Shown here piece by piece: positions 1 to 5,512 of a DNA stretch of 15,820 bases; position 1 is the stretch's first letter, and every line of letters starts with the position of its first letter. The notes below the pieces were generated by a model, which saw only the letters and a list, made by a program, of their open reading frames with translations, made no database searches and had not been told where the DNA came from. The translations under genes and the position numbers were made by a program. Location of the stretch: contig DDHX01000010.1 of assembly GCA_002338255.1 (NCBI GenBank), forward strand, positions 76,505 through 92,324, read 5' to 3'. The DNA is from Ruminococcaceae bacterium UBA1865 (lineage in GTDB: Bacteria; Bacillota; Clostridia; Oscillospirales; Acutalibacteraceae).

Positions 1-411
1 CCGTTCAAGCACAGTGTCTTCGGTTGCCCGAATCAGCGTTTTACTGCCGGCTTCGTACCGGTACTGTTCCAAATCGAGCGCCATCATAATTCCGCGGCGC
101 AATCCACCATCAGCAAGGGTGCGTTCCACATAAAGATAGCTGTTCTTCACCTCACGGAAAACGCCGTCTGCCACATAGCGCTCCATCGTTTTATTGATAC
201 CCGCGGCATACTCCTGTGCATCCGTGTCTGCAAGGTAGCATTCCGGATACACCATATAATAGGTAGATGGGTAATCCCCAGCGATTTTTTTTGCCTGCTG
301 CCAGTACTCCGGCTGGGAGGTATACTGGTCACACGCAACCACACACCAATTTTCCGTGGGTATATTTTTCGGCAGCAAAATATCCGCCGGTTTATAATAT
401 GGATACTTCAT
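1..411 (-). CDS. DUF1015 family protein, N-terminal 137 residues (cut by window edge)
   Basis: This is the 5' part of a minus-strand gene whose frame stays open to position 1, giving 137 codons. It starts MKYPYYKPADILLPKNIP and includes the stretch CDQYTSQPEYW and, near the edge, a segment RATEDTVLER. These are the conserved opening and the RATExTVLER-type motif I associate with the DUF1015 family, large soluble proteins of unknown biochemical function found widely in Clostridia. The start at 411 is supported by AGGAG at 420-424, eight bases upstream. A likely promoter lies at 464-493, so it is probably transcribed apart from the znu genes, although no terminator separates them. Nothing in the visible part suggests a membrane segment or signal peptide. 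Family assignment is from motif recognition; the function is unknown. Confidence 0.75.
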   Translation of the reverse strand, partial: MKYPYYKPADILLPKNIPTENWCVVACDQYTSQPEYWQQAKKIAGDYPSTYYMVYPECYLADTDAQEYAAGINKTMERYVADGVFREVKNSYLYVERTLADGGLRRGIMMALDLEQYRYEAGSKTLIRATEDTVLER

Positions 412-463
412 TTCAGATTCTCCTGTTCAATTGCGAAGTTAGGCACCGTGCCCCTATTCTGAA

Positions 464-493
464 ATAGTACCACATTTTCACCCGTGTCTGCAA
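464..493 (-). promoter_or_regulatory. Predicted sigma-A promoter of the DUF1015 gene
   Basis: Read on the minus strand, TTGCAG (488-493) and TACTAT (464-469) are separated by 18 bases, about 53 bases ahead of the DUF1015 start codon. A short perfect dyad, GGCAC-C-GTGCC (442-452), falls just downstream of the predicted transcription start and could be an operator or a leader hairpin. The promoter elements are imperfect matches. Confidence 0.45.
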
Positions 494-499
494 CCCAAT

Positions 500-1345
500 T
501 TACGCTTTTGCATGTACCCTGTTTACCATAAAGCTGACAAAGAAAATAGCAGCGGCAATCAGCACAATCGTGCCGCCTGCGGCAGTACCCGTGTAGTACG
601 AGGCAATCAGGCCGCTTACGCCTGAAAACACGGAAATTCCGATTGCGATAAAATGGTACGAACGCATACTTTTCGCCATGTTTCTGGCTGCCGCGGCAGG
701 CAGTACCAACAGCGAATTAATAATCAGCACACCGACCCATTTAATTGAAATTGTGACAATCACGGCCACAATAACGACAAACATTTTTTCAACAAGCTGT
801 ATATGAATTCCCTTGCTTGCCGCCAAATCGGGGTTAATACTCGTCAGCATAAATTTGTTAAAGAACGCAAACCAAACGACGACGACCGTCACCAAAATCA
901 AAGCAAGCATGGCAATTTCCACTGGCTGAACCGTCAAGATATCCCCGATTAGATAACCCGAATATTTTGCAAATCCCCCGGAGGCCGACAGCAGCACAAT
1001 GCCGAGCGCAAGTCCCGTTGAGGAAAATACCCCGATAATAGTATCCGCAGAAGATGTTCCGGAGTTCATAACCGCCGAAATACAAAGTGCAAACAGGAGT
1101 GCAAAGCCTAACATCGAAATTAAGTAATTGTCAATTCCCATCAAAACGCCGATTGCGATTCCGGTTAAGGCCGAGTGACCTAAAGCGTCGGAAAAAAACG
1201 ACATTTTGTTATTAACAATCATCGTTCCAACCAACCCGAACAACGGCGTAATCAGCAAAATTGCAAGCAGTGCATTTTTCATGTAGCTGAATTCCGTCCA
1301 CTCGAACGGCAAAAGCGTATCAATCGCAGAATAAATAAAACTCAT
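500..1345 (-). CDS. znuB: Zinc-type ABC transporter membrane permease ZnuB
   Basis: This is a 281-residue, strongly hydrophobic protein of the ABC-3 family of metal permeases, the usual length for ZnuB/AdcB/MntB proteins. Many membrane helices are visible, among them residues about 25-42 (ALLAILLITPLFGLVGTMI), 60-90 and the C-terminal segment GGTIVLIAAAIFFVSFMV. The motif SDALGHSALTGIAIG is the conserved cytoplasmic region that contacts the ATPase. It would form the channel through which the metal delivered by ZnuA enters the cell, powered by ZnuC. The start ATG at 1343-1345 overlaps the znuC stop (ATGA, four bases), and GGAGG lies just upstream, so the two genes are translationally coupled. 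It is the last gene of the znuA-znuC-znuB operon. Metal specificity is inferred from ZnuA. Confidence 0.92.
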   Translation of the reverse strand: MSFIYSAIDTLLPFEWTEFSYMKNALLAILLITPLFGLVGTMIVNNKMSFFSDALGHSALTGIAIGVLMGIDNYLISMLGFALLFALCISAVMNSGTSSADTIIGVFSSTGLALGIVLLSASGGFAKYSGYLIGDILTVQPVEIAMLALILVTVVVVWFAFFNKFMLTSINPDLAASKGIHIQLVEKMFVVIVAVIVTISIKWVGVLIINSLLVLPAAAARNMAKSMRSYHFIAIGISVFSGVSGLIASYYTGTAAGGTIVLIAAAIFFVSFMVNRVHAKA

Positions 1346-2085
1346 AATTTCACCCCTCCAGTCAACTTTAAGCCAAAGGCTTCCCGTACTTCAGGGGTTT
1401 TCATGACGTCCTTAACGGTCCCGCTGACCAAAATCGTTCGATCCAGCAGAGCTGCGCGGGTTGCGTATTTTTCAACATGGGACAAATCATGAGATACCAG
1501 AATAACAGGCATCTGGTGCTCGGCACGCATGGAGGTGACAAGGTCGTAAAAAACTTCGATTCCTTTGCGGTCTACCGCCGAAACGGGTTCGTCCAAAAGC
1601 AGCAAATCCGGTTTGGGTTCAAGCGCAAACGCAAGCAGCACGCGCTGCATTTCACCGCCGGAAAGATTTCCGATTCGTTTGCCTAAAAGCGTAGGGCTTG
1701 CGCCCACTCTTGCGAGCATGCGCACAGCCTTTGCAATTTTTTCTTTTTTATGGCCAAGCCAAACAGGGAATCCGCTCATGTTAGCACAGAGCATATCCTC
1801 CACCGTGACCGGTGTGGAACGGTCAAACACCATGTTCTGGGGCACATAGCCAATGCGTGGTTTTTCAATTCGTTCCCCCTGCGCGTTTGAAAACCGGATC
1901 GTTCCGGTGTAGGGGATTCGCCCCAACAGAGCCTTCAAAAGCGTGGTCTTTCCCGCGCCGTTACGCCCGATCAGCGCCAAAATTTCACCGTGGTGCACAT
2001 CGAACGATACATCATAAATAATGATCCCGTCGCGCTTTTTCACCGTGAGGTTGCGTATTTCCGTGCTGCATCTGCAAGAATCCAT
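1342..2085 (-). CDS. znuC: Zinc-type ABC transporter ATP-binding protein ZnuC
   Basis: This 247-residue ABC ATPase energises the metal uptake system. All nucleotide-binding motifs are intact: Walker A GRNGAGKT (residues 40-47), Q-loop Gln83, signature LSGGE (141-145), Walker B LLLLDEP (161-167) and H-loop His199 in VSHD. The region following the signature and the short length fit the metal-ABC (ZnuC/MntB) family rather than an exporter. The start ATG at 2083-2085 has AGGAG at 2092-2096, which overlaps the znuA stop codon; the gap between the genes is 10 bases. The 3' end overlaps znuB by four bases. A Cys-Arg-Cys near the N-terminus (residues 4-6) is unusual for the family but has no assigned role. 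Confidence 0.93.
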   Translation of the reverse strand: MDSCRCSTEIRNLTVKKRDGIIIYDVSFDVHHGEILALIGRNGAGKTTLLKALLGRIPYTGTIRFSNAQGERIEKPRIGYVPQNMVFDRSTPVTVEDMLCANMSGFPVWLGHKKEKIAKAVRMLARVGASPTLLGKRIGNLSGGEMQRVLLAFALEPKPDLLLLDEPVSAVDRKGIEVFYDLVTSMRAEHQMPVILVSHDLSHVEKYATRAALLDRTILVSGTVKDVMKTPEVREAFGLKLTGGVKL

Positions 2086-2095
2086 GTAGCTCTCC

Positions 2096-2974
2096 TTATT
2101 GTAATGCTTCTTTGAGCACTTTCAGATTATTCTCCATCGCATTTAGATATGCGTCCTTATCAATCGCCCCTGTAACCGAAGGGTCAAGCGAATACATTGA
2201 CGCACCACTTTCATTCGCCACAATATTGGCGGCGGATTTAGGATACTGCGGTTCTGCAAAGACAGCCTTTACGCCGCTGCCCCGAATCATCTTAATCGTT
2301 TCTGCAAGTTCGCGTGCGCTCGGCTGACTGTCCGGTTCACGGTTAACCACCCTCGCAATGTGCAGACCAAACTCCTCGGCAAAATACGGAAACGCTTCAT
2401 GAAAGGTGATAATATCCTTGTGTGTGATAGTGCTTAGCTCTTCGTGCATTTTATCGCGCAGAACACTCAGTTTTGCAGTGTATTCCTGTGCGTTTTTTTG
2501 ATAAGCCGTAGCATTTTCAGGGTCATCCGCCGCAAGCCCCTTTGCAATATTGGAGACCTGTTTGATATAATTGGTAATGGAAACCCAGATATGCGGATTC
2601 GCCTCACCGTTGTCGTCCCGCAGCAAAGTAACGCCGTCACTCGAATTGACAACACGCAAATTCGGTAGCTGGGACGTAACCTTTTCCATAAAGCTTTCCA
2701 TTCCCGCTCCGTTAATCACAAACACACTGGCTTGTTCAATGTTCTTCATATCTTTCGATTGAAGCTGATAGTCGTGAAGACAGCCTGTTTGCTGCCCAGC
2801 CATATTATCAACTTGAACGCCGTCTACTCCACTGGTTATGTTTAACGCCATAATATATAAAGGGTAAAATGATGTTACCACTCTAAATCGGACATTCGGC
2901 TCTGTTCTGCGCACGCACCCTGCTGTGCAAAACAAAATTACAGCCGACAAAAATACGGCTATCGCTCTTTTCAC
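2096..2974 (-). CDS. znuA: Zinc-binding lipoprotein ZnuA (ABC transporter substrate-binding)
   Basis: This 292-residue extracellular metal receptor belongs to the cluster A-I (ZnuA/AdcA/PsaA) family. The N-terminus is a lipoprotein signal peptide: MKR, a hydrophobic core, then TAGC with Cys20 as the lipidated residue. The expected ligands are visible: His67 (CLHDY), His128 (NPHIW), His192 (FHEAF) and Asp264 (SLDP). A His at the third position is typical of zinc binders, whereas manganese binders such as PsaA carry Glu there. The His-rich loop of enterobacterial ZnuA is absent; only a short acidic stretch (RDDNGEANPH) occupies that site. Translation begins at GTG (2972-2974) with a G-rich Shine-Dalgarno about 11 bases upstream. 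It is the first gene of the operon, preceded by a strong promoter and a dyad that may bind a metal-sensing repressor. Confidence 0.92.
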   Translation of the reverse strand: MKRAIAVFLSAVILFCTAGCVRRTEPNVRFRVVTSFYPLYIMALNITSGVDGVQVDNMAGQQTGCLHDYQLQSKDMKNIEQASVFVINGAGMESFMEKVTSQLPNLRVVNSSDGVTLLRDDNGEANPHIWVSITNYIKQVSNIAKGLAADDPENATAYQKNAQEYTAKLSVLRDKMHEELSTITHKDIITFHEAFPYFAEEFGLHIARVVNREPDSQPSARELAETIKMIRGSGVKAVFAEPQYPKSAANIVANESGASMYSLDPSVTGAIDKDAYLNAMENNLKVLKEALQ

Positions 2975-2993
2975 TTGTACATAATCCCCCTAA

Positions 2994-3010
2994 ATGCTAA
3001 TTGTTCGCAT
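2994..3010. promoter_or_regulatory. 17-bp imperfect dyad at the znuA transcription start, candidate operator
   Basis: ATGCTAATTGTTCGCAT has 7-base arms around a 3-base centre with one mismatched pair. It sits immediately downstream of the -10 box, over the predicted transcription start of the zinc operon, where a repressor would block transcription. Metal-uptake operons are normally repressed by Zur, MntR/DtxR-like or AdcR-like proteins. The sequence does not clearly match a consensus I can recall for any of these, so the regulator is unassigned. Confidence 0.4.
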
Positions 3011-3015
3011 CTATA

Positions 3016-3044
3016 ATAATATGCCTGCAGATACATATTGTCAA
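3016..3044 (-). promoter_or_regulatory. Sigma-A promoter of the znuACB operon
   Basis: On the minus strand a perfect -35 TTGACA (3039-3044) is followed, after exactly 17 bases, by TATTAT (3016-3021), a near-consensus -10. The predicted start lies near 3009, about 35 bases before the znuA GTG. Confidence 0.8.
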
Positions 3045-3046
3045 GC

Positions 3047-3078
3047 AAAAAATTAGAGCGGAATAAAATCCGCTCTAA
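3047..3078 (-). terminator. Intrinsic terminator of the patatin-like gene
   Basis: The inverted repeat TTAGAGCGGA / TCCGCTCTAA (3053-3062 with 3069-3078; 6-base loop) is followed on the minus strand by six T residues (3047-3052). It lies 12 bases beyond the stop of the patatin-like gene and just before the -35 of the znu promoter, insulating the two units. Confidence 0.85.
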
Positions 3079-3089
3079 AAAGTTTTGAT

Positions 3090-3944
3090 TTATGCTTTCG
3101 CCATAATTGTATGGATTTCGAAAAGCTTTTTTTCACAGTCGCGCATACCCATGTCGTAAATTTCTTTCAGCCTTTCGCGGTCCTTTTCATAGCGGCCGGT
3201 TACAATTGGGCGGCTGGGGCGAATCACCACCGCGTTGCCTTCCCTTTCCTGCCTGCGGCAAATTTCCAGCTGATTATTATAAACCTCTGCGCGAAGTTGC
3301 ATAGCGTTTACAAAATTCGGATAATCGCCGTATTTTACACGAAGAACAGCACGCGGAAATTCCGGGCGCAGGCTCTTGCGGTAGGAAATGTCGCGAGTGA
3401 GCACCACCACATTCAGCGCATTGCCGTCAAAGATGGAACGTTCGATTGGGATTGGTGAAGCACAGCCGCCATCCAGCAGCTCATGCCCCTGATAAGACAC
3501 GATATTGGAAACAAACGGCAGTGAACTGGATGCCGCTACTGCCGCAAAATCCTCATCCAAATTTGCCTTGTCAAAATAAATGGTTTGGCCCATTTTCAAA
3601 TCCGTGGCACCAACCTTTAAATTGACCGGTGAGCTAAAAAATGTTTCGTAATCAAACGGCAAAAGTTCATGAAAAAGTTCGCCGAATATGAAATCAAAGC
3701 CAAACAAAGAACCTGTTTTATGAAGATTCTCAACGCTGATATAGCGTTTATCGGCAATATAATTGTAAAAGATATCATAATTTCTTTTCTTTTGCTTTGA
3801 AACATAGCTGAGTGCATTACATGCGCCGGCTGAAATTCCATACACATTCGGGAATTCAATATCATTTTGCAGCAAAACTTCCAAAACACCGCTCGTGTAT
3901 GCACCGCGCATACCGCCGCCCTCTAATACAAGACCTACCGACAT
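3090..3944 (-). CDS. Patatin-like phospholipase / acyl hydrolase
   Basis: This 284-residue cytoplasmic Ser-Asp hydrolase belongs to the bacterial patatin family. From Met1 (SVGLVLEGGG) the oxyanion-hole motif GGGMRG spans residues 9-14, the nucleophile elbow GISAG spans 36-40 (catalytic Ser38), and the catalytic Asp is D158 in DGG. The hallmark A-SSSLPF block follows at about 138-144. Such proteins release fatty acids from phospholipids or other acyl esters; the physiological substrate is not evident. The frame extends upstream to 4004, but that extension covers the predicted promoter (3976-4004). ATG at 3942-3944, with GGGGTG eight bases upstream and the conserved motif starting at once, is the better start. 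It appears monocistronic, with its own promoter and terminator. There is no signal peptide. Confidence 0.92.
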   Translation of the reverse strand: MSVGLVLEGGGMRGAYTSGVLEVLLQNDIEFPNVYGISAGACNALSYVSKQKKRNYDIFYNYIADKRYISVENLHKTGSLFGFDFIFGELFHELLPFDYETFFSSPVNLKVGATDLKMGQTIYFDKANLDEDFAAVAASSSLPFVSNIVSYQGHELLDGGCASPIPIERSIFDGNALNVVVLTRDISYRKSLRPEFPRAVLRVKYGDYPNFVNAMQLRAEVYNNQLEICRRQEREGNAVVIRPSRPIVTGRYEKDRERLKEIYDMGMRDCEKKLFEIHTIMAKA

Positions 3945-3975
3945 AGCTAACACCCCACATTCAAATAATGAGTTA

Positions 3976-4004
3976 ATTATAGGCCAAATTTGCTTTGAAT
4001 TCAA
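3976..4004 (-). promoter_or_regulatory. Sigma-A promoter of the patatin-like gene
   Basis: On the minus strand TTGAAT (3999-4004) and a perfect TATAAT (3976-3981) are separated by 17 bases. The predicted start near 3969 gives a leader of about 25 bases carrying the GGGGTG ribosome binding site. This supports the start codon at 3944. Confidence 0.75.
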
Positions 4005-4042
4005 GGACAGCGAATAAATACCGGATTTTTTTGTAATATGTA

Positions 4043-4071
4043 TTGATTTTTAATCATATTTACGCTATAAT
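4043..4071 (+). promoter_or_regulatory. Sigma-A promoter of tRNA-Val
   Basis: TTGATT (4043-4048), 17 bases, then a perfect TATAAT (4066-4071). The predicted start is near 4078, about 14 bases ahead of the mature tRNA. Confidence 0.75.
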
Positions 4072-4091
4072 AATCAAGCGCTCAAAGAAAT

Positions 4092-4167
4092 GGACGTTTA
4101 GCTCAGCTGGTAGAGCATTCGCTTGACGTGCGAAAGGTCACAGATTCGAGTTCTGTAACGTCCACCA
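4092..4167 (+). tRNA. tRNA-Val (anticodon GAC)
   Basis: A complete 76-nt cloverleaf. The acceptor stem GGACGTT (4092-4098) pairs with AACGTCC (4157-4163). The D arm is GCTC/GAGC (4101-4116). The anticodon stem TTCGC/GCGAA encloses loop TTGACGT with anticodon GAC at 4125-4127. The T stem ACAGA/TCTGT encloses TTCGAGT. The discriminator A and an encoded CCA (4165-4167) follow. It reads GUC (and GUU by wobble) valine codons. It stands alone and lies at the boundary between housekeeping genes and the accessory island, a typical integration point for mobile DNA. Confidence 0.97.
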
Positions 4168-4171
4168 TATG

Positions 4172-4261
4172 ATTTGATAGTAGGGATAGAGAAAATTTCT
4201 CTGTCCCAGTTATCAAATACTTATATATTTAGACAAACTAAGTACATAAGTATTTGATAAC
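4172..4261. repeat. Two overlapping inverted repeats sharing one arm, directly behind tRNA-Val
   Basis: Dyad 1 (centre 4195): ATTTGATA (4172-4179) with TATCAAAT (4211-4218), plus an inner 12-bp stem GGGATAGAGAAA / TTTCTCTGTCCC (4183-4194 / 4196-4207). Dyad 2 (centre 4235): a perfect 16-bp arm GTTATCAAATACTTAT (4209-4224) with its complement at 4246-4261, plus inner TTAG/CTAA (4229-4232 / 4238-4241). The 4209-4218 segment belongs to both, so as RNA only one hairpin can form at a time. Neither is followed by a T-run, so neither is a standard terminator. The arrangement also reads as three copies of an 8-base motif in alternating orientation about 40 bp apart, as recombinase or regulator sites can be. 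Confidence 0.75.
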
Positions 4262-4701
4262 ATAGTAACTAAACCATGCTACCAAATATGACTGTGTACT
4301 TACAAAGGATTGCCGGCGAGCAATCACATCGGTATAATCAGTTAATTACCCGGCTCTTTCGAGAACCTGTCCAATGCAGTGATGCGTTCAAGACAGAAGT
4401 ATCATTATCCCTTGTTTAGCTCATCGCCCTCAATCAGCCGCGATTGATTCAGCTACGTGCGTTCTCATGTTTCCACCCCAAACAAGTAAAGTCTTTGTGT
4501 TCCACTATAGTTTAGCAAGATAACACGAGCATTTGAAGTTCGAATTCAAATGTTGGTCTTGACTTACTAAATTGTCAAGGCGCGCCAGTCTCGGGCAGTA
4601 GCTGCAAGCAGTTACATTATGAGGCACACAATGATTTCCATTGTGGAGTAGTTTGTGAAAAAATAAAGTCTGCACCCTCATCTCCATAAAGGTACAGACT
4701 C
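4262..4701. other. 440-bp intergenic stretch with a cluster of short hairpins
   Basis: No convincing coding sequence is present. Small inverted repeats are dense on the right side: CATTTGAA/TTCAAATG (4530-4552), CTTGAC/GTCAAG (about 4558-4579), GTAGCTGC/GCAGTTAC (4598-4615), CACAATG/CATTGTG (4627-4645) and AGTCTG-ACC/GGT-CAGACT (4667-4700). Further left are GATTGC/GCAATC (about 4309-4324) and TCAATC/GATTGA (about 4430-4448). The density suggests a structured RNA or a decayed mobile-element end, but no T-run or clear promoter defines a transcript here. An 81-codon minus-strand frame over the same bases has no family resemblance. Confidence 0.4.
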
Positions 4702-4731
4702 TTGACATGTATCCGAAATGCGTGCTAAAAT
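4702..4731 (+). promoter_or_regulatory. Strong sigma-A promoter ahead of the candidate small RNA
   Basis: A perfect TTGACA (4702-4707) is followed after 18 bases by TAAAAT (4726-4731). The predicted start is near 4738, nine bases before the first base of the closing stem of the candidate RNA. Confidence 0.7.
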
Positions 4732-4737
4732 AACAAC

Positions 4738-4840
4738 ACATAAACGGCATTCACAAGTCATAAGTGGTCTTTGCTACCCTTATGGCGAATGGTAAGCTGA
4801 CTGTTTCGAAGGCAGTTAGCTACCTGTGGATGCTTTTTTA
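4738..4840 (+). ncRNA. Candidate approximately 100-nt structured small RNA, three-way junction, unidentified
   Basis: Three stems nest without conflict. P1 pairs GCATTCACA (4747-4755) with TGTGGATGC (4825-4833), nine pairs including one G-U. P2 is CATAAG plus GGT (4759-4768) with ACC plus CTTATG (4776-4784) and one bulged base. P3 pairs GGT-AGCTGACTG (4791-4803, one bulged A) with CAGTTAGCTACC (4813-4824), 12 pairs. P3 abuts P1, and P1 is followed directly by six T residues (4834-4839), making P1 part of an intrinsic terminator. A consensus promoter ends seven bases before the predicted start. This is the layout of an independent small RNA. The 3' strand of P1 can instead pair with 4841-4848 (TGTGGATG/CGTCCACA), which would loop out the U-run and favour read-through, so a riboswitch-like device is also possible. 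I do not recognise the family. Confidence 0.6.
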
Positions 4841-4922
4841 CGTCCACATTTGGAATTATAAACCAAATTATGATAAAAAGCAAGAGTATTTTTTATGGTG
4901 TCGAAAATATTGATGGATTTTC

Positions 4923-4948
4923 AAAAGAGGAACCAGTTCCGCTTTTTT
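4923..4948 (+). terminator. Intrinsic terminator
   Basis: AAAAG-a-GGAAC (4923-4933) pairs with GTTCC-g-CTTTT (4936-4946), and the run of six T (4943-4948) overlaps the descending arm. The hairpin is tight-looped and symmetrical. A 26-codon frame (4870-4950) ends on this T-run but has no ribosome binding site. Confidence 0.55.
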
Positions 4949-4971
4949 AGTTTAATATCTTTATTCTTTCT

Positions 4972-5001
4972 GCCGGGGCGATTGCCTCGGCATTGTTTTT
5001 T
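4972..5001 (+). terminator. Strong intrinsic terminator
   Basis: GCCGGGGC (4972-4979) pairs with GCCTCGGC (4984-4991) around a GATT loop, with one G-U pair, followed by ATTG and six T residues (4996-5001). This is the best terminator in the window on the plus strand. It has no obvious coding gene upstream, so it probably closes a transcript from the 4702 promoter. Confidence 0.85.
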
Positions 5002-5345
5002 ATAGATAGGTTTCAGATTTATCTGATTAATATCTATTTTCTGCAAAGCAGCCGGAAATTCAAGCTCATCTTTCAAGGCACAAGCAGAATCAGTATCCGC
5101 TCAGTTAAGGAGCTTTCCCCGAAGGTCTTCCCTATCTATATTTTAGTGAAATTTGAGGTCCCCTCGCTTTTTTATTTTCTTTTGTCCCTGAGAATGAACT
5201 TCCACAATAAATTGATGACGCAGCTGCAAATAATTACTATCATCGCGTACCATAGTTGAGTAATGATAAAAAACCGCACGAGTGTATAGAATTGCAACAC
5301 GTGGAATAAAATTCCACATTATTAATCTAATTACGACATTATTCA
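5002..5345. other. Gene-free AT-rich stretch ahead of the PHP-ATPase operon, with one dyad
   Basis: I see no coding gene here. Open frames on both strands start at weak codons inside terminator sequence or lack ribosome binding sites. The only clear structure is a perfect 17-bp dyad GTGGAAT-AAA-ATTCCAC (5301-5317), 28 bases upstream of the -35 box of the next promoter, placed like a regulator binding site. Confidence 0.5.
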
Positions 5346-5374
5346 TTGAAAAGAATAATATAAGAGAATATAAT
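5346..5374 (+). promoter_or_regulatory. Sigma-A promoter of the PHP-ATPase operon
   Basis: TTGAAA (5346-5351) and a perfect TATAAT (5369-5374) are spaced by 17 bases. The predicted start near 5381 leaves a 5' leader of about 130 bases before the preferred start codon at 5513. Confidence 0.75.
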
Positions 5375-5512
5375 ATCATTATAAATATGAAAAATTTAGG
5401 TTAGATTGTAAAAACTGTCTTAATTAACCAAGAATACGGCTATACGAGGCTCAATCAACGAGTGATTATAGCAATGGGAAATTTAACGTTACAAATTGAA
5501 ATGAGGCAATTC

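Noticed and set aside
3945..4004. 20-residue N-terminal extension of the patatin-like protein
   Set aside because: The extension overlaps a near-consensus promoter and lacks a ribosome binding site; the internal ATG has both a site and the family's usual start.
4183..4207. 12-bp stem behind tRNA-Val as the tRNA terminator
   Set aside because: The stem is strong but no T-run follows on either strand; it is reported as part of the overlapping inverted repeats instead.
4430..4468. Minus-strand 12-residue peptide MRTHVAESIAAD with GGGGTGG upstream
   Set aside because: The ribosome-binding-like sequence is suggestive, but the frame stops at once, no downstream gene follows, and no promoter is evident.
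4505..4750. 81-codon minus-strand open frame
   Set aside because: There is no recognisable family, the composition is Cys/His-rich as in chance frames, and it covers the hairpin cluster and the small-RNA promoter.
4993..5259. 88-codon plus-strand open frame
   Set aside because: It begins at a TTG inside the T-run of a strong terminator and has no ribosome binding site or family resemblance.
5143..5379. 78-codon minus-strand open frame
   Set aside because: It covers the promoter and dyad of the PHP-ATPase operon, is AT-rich, and has no plausible ribosome binding site.
5462..5512. GTG start giving 17 extra residues on the PHP-ATPase
   Set aside because: ATG 5513 has GAGG six bases upstream and places the PHP motif directly at the N-terminus, as is usual.
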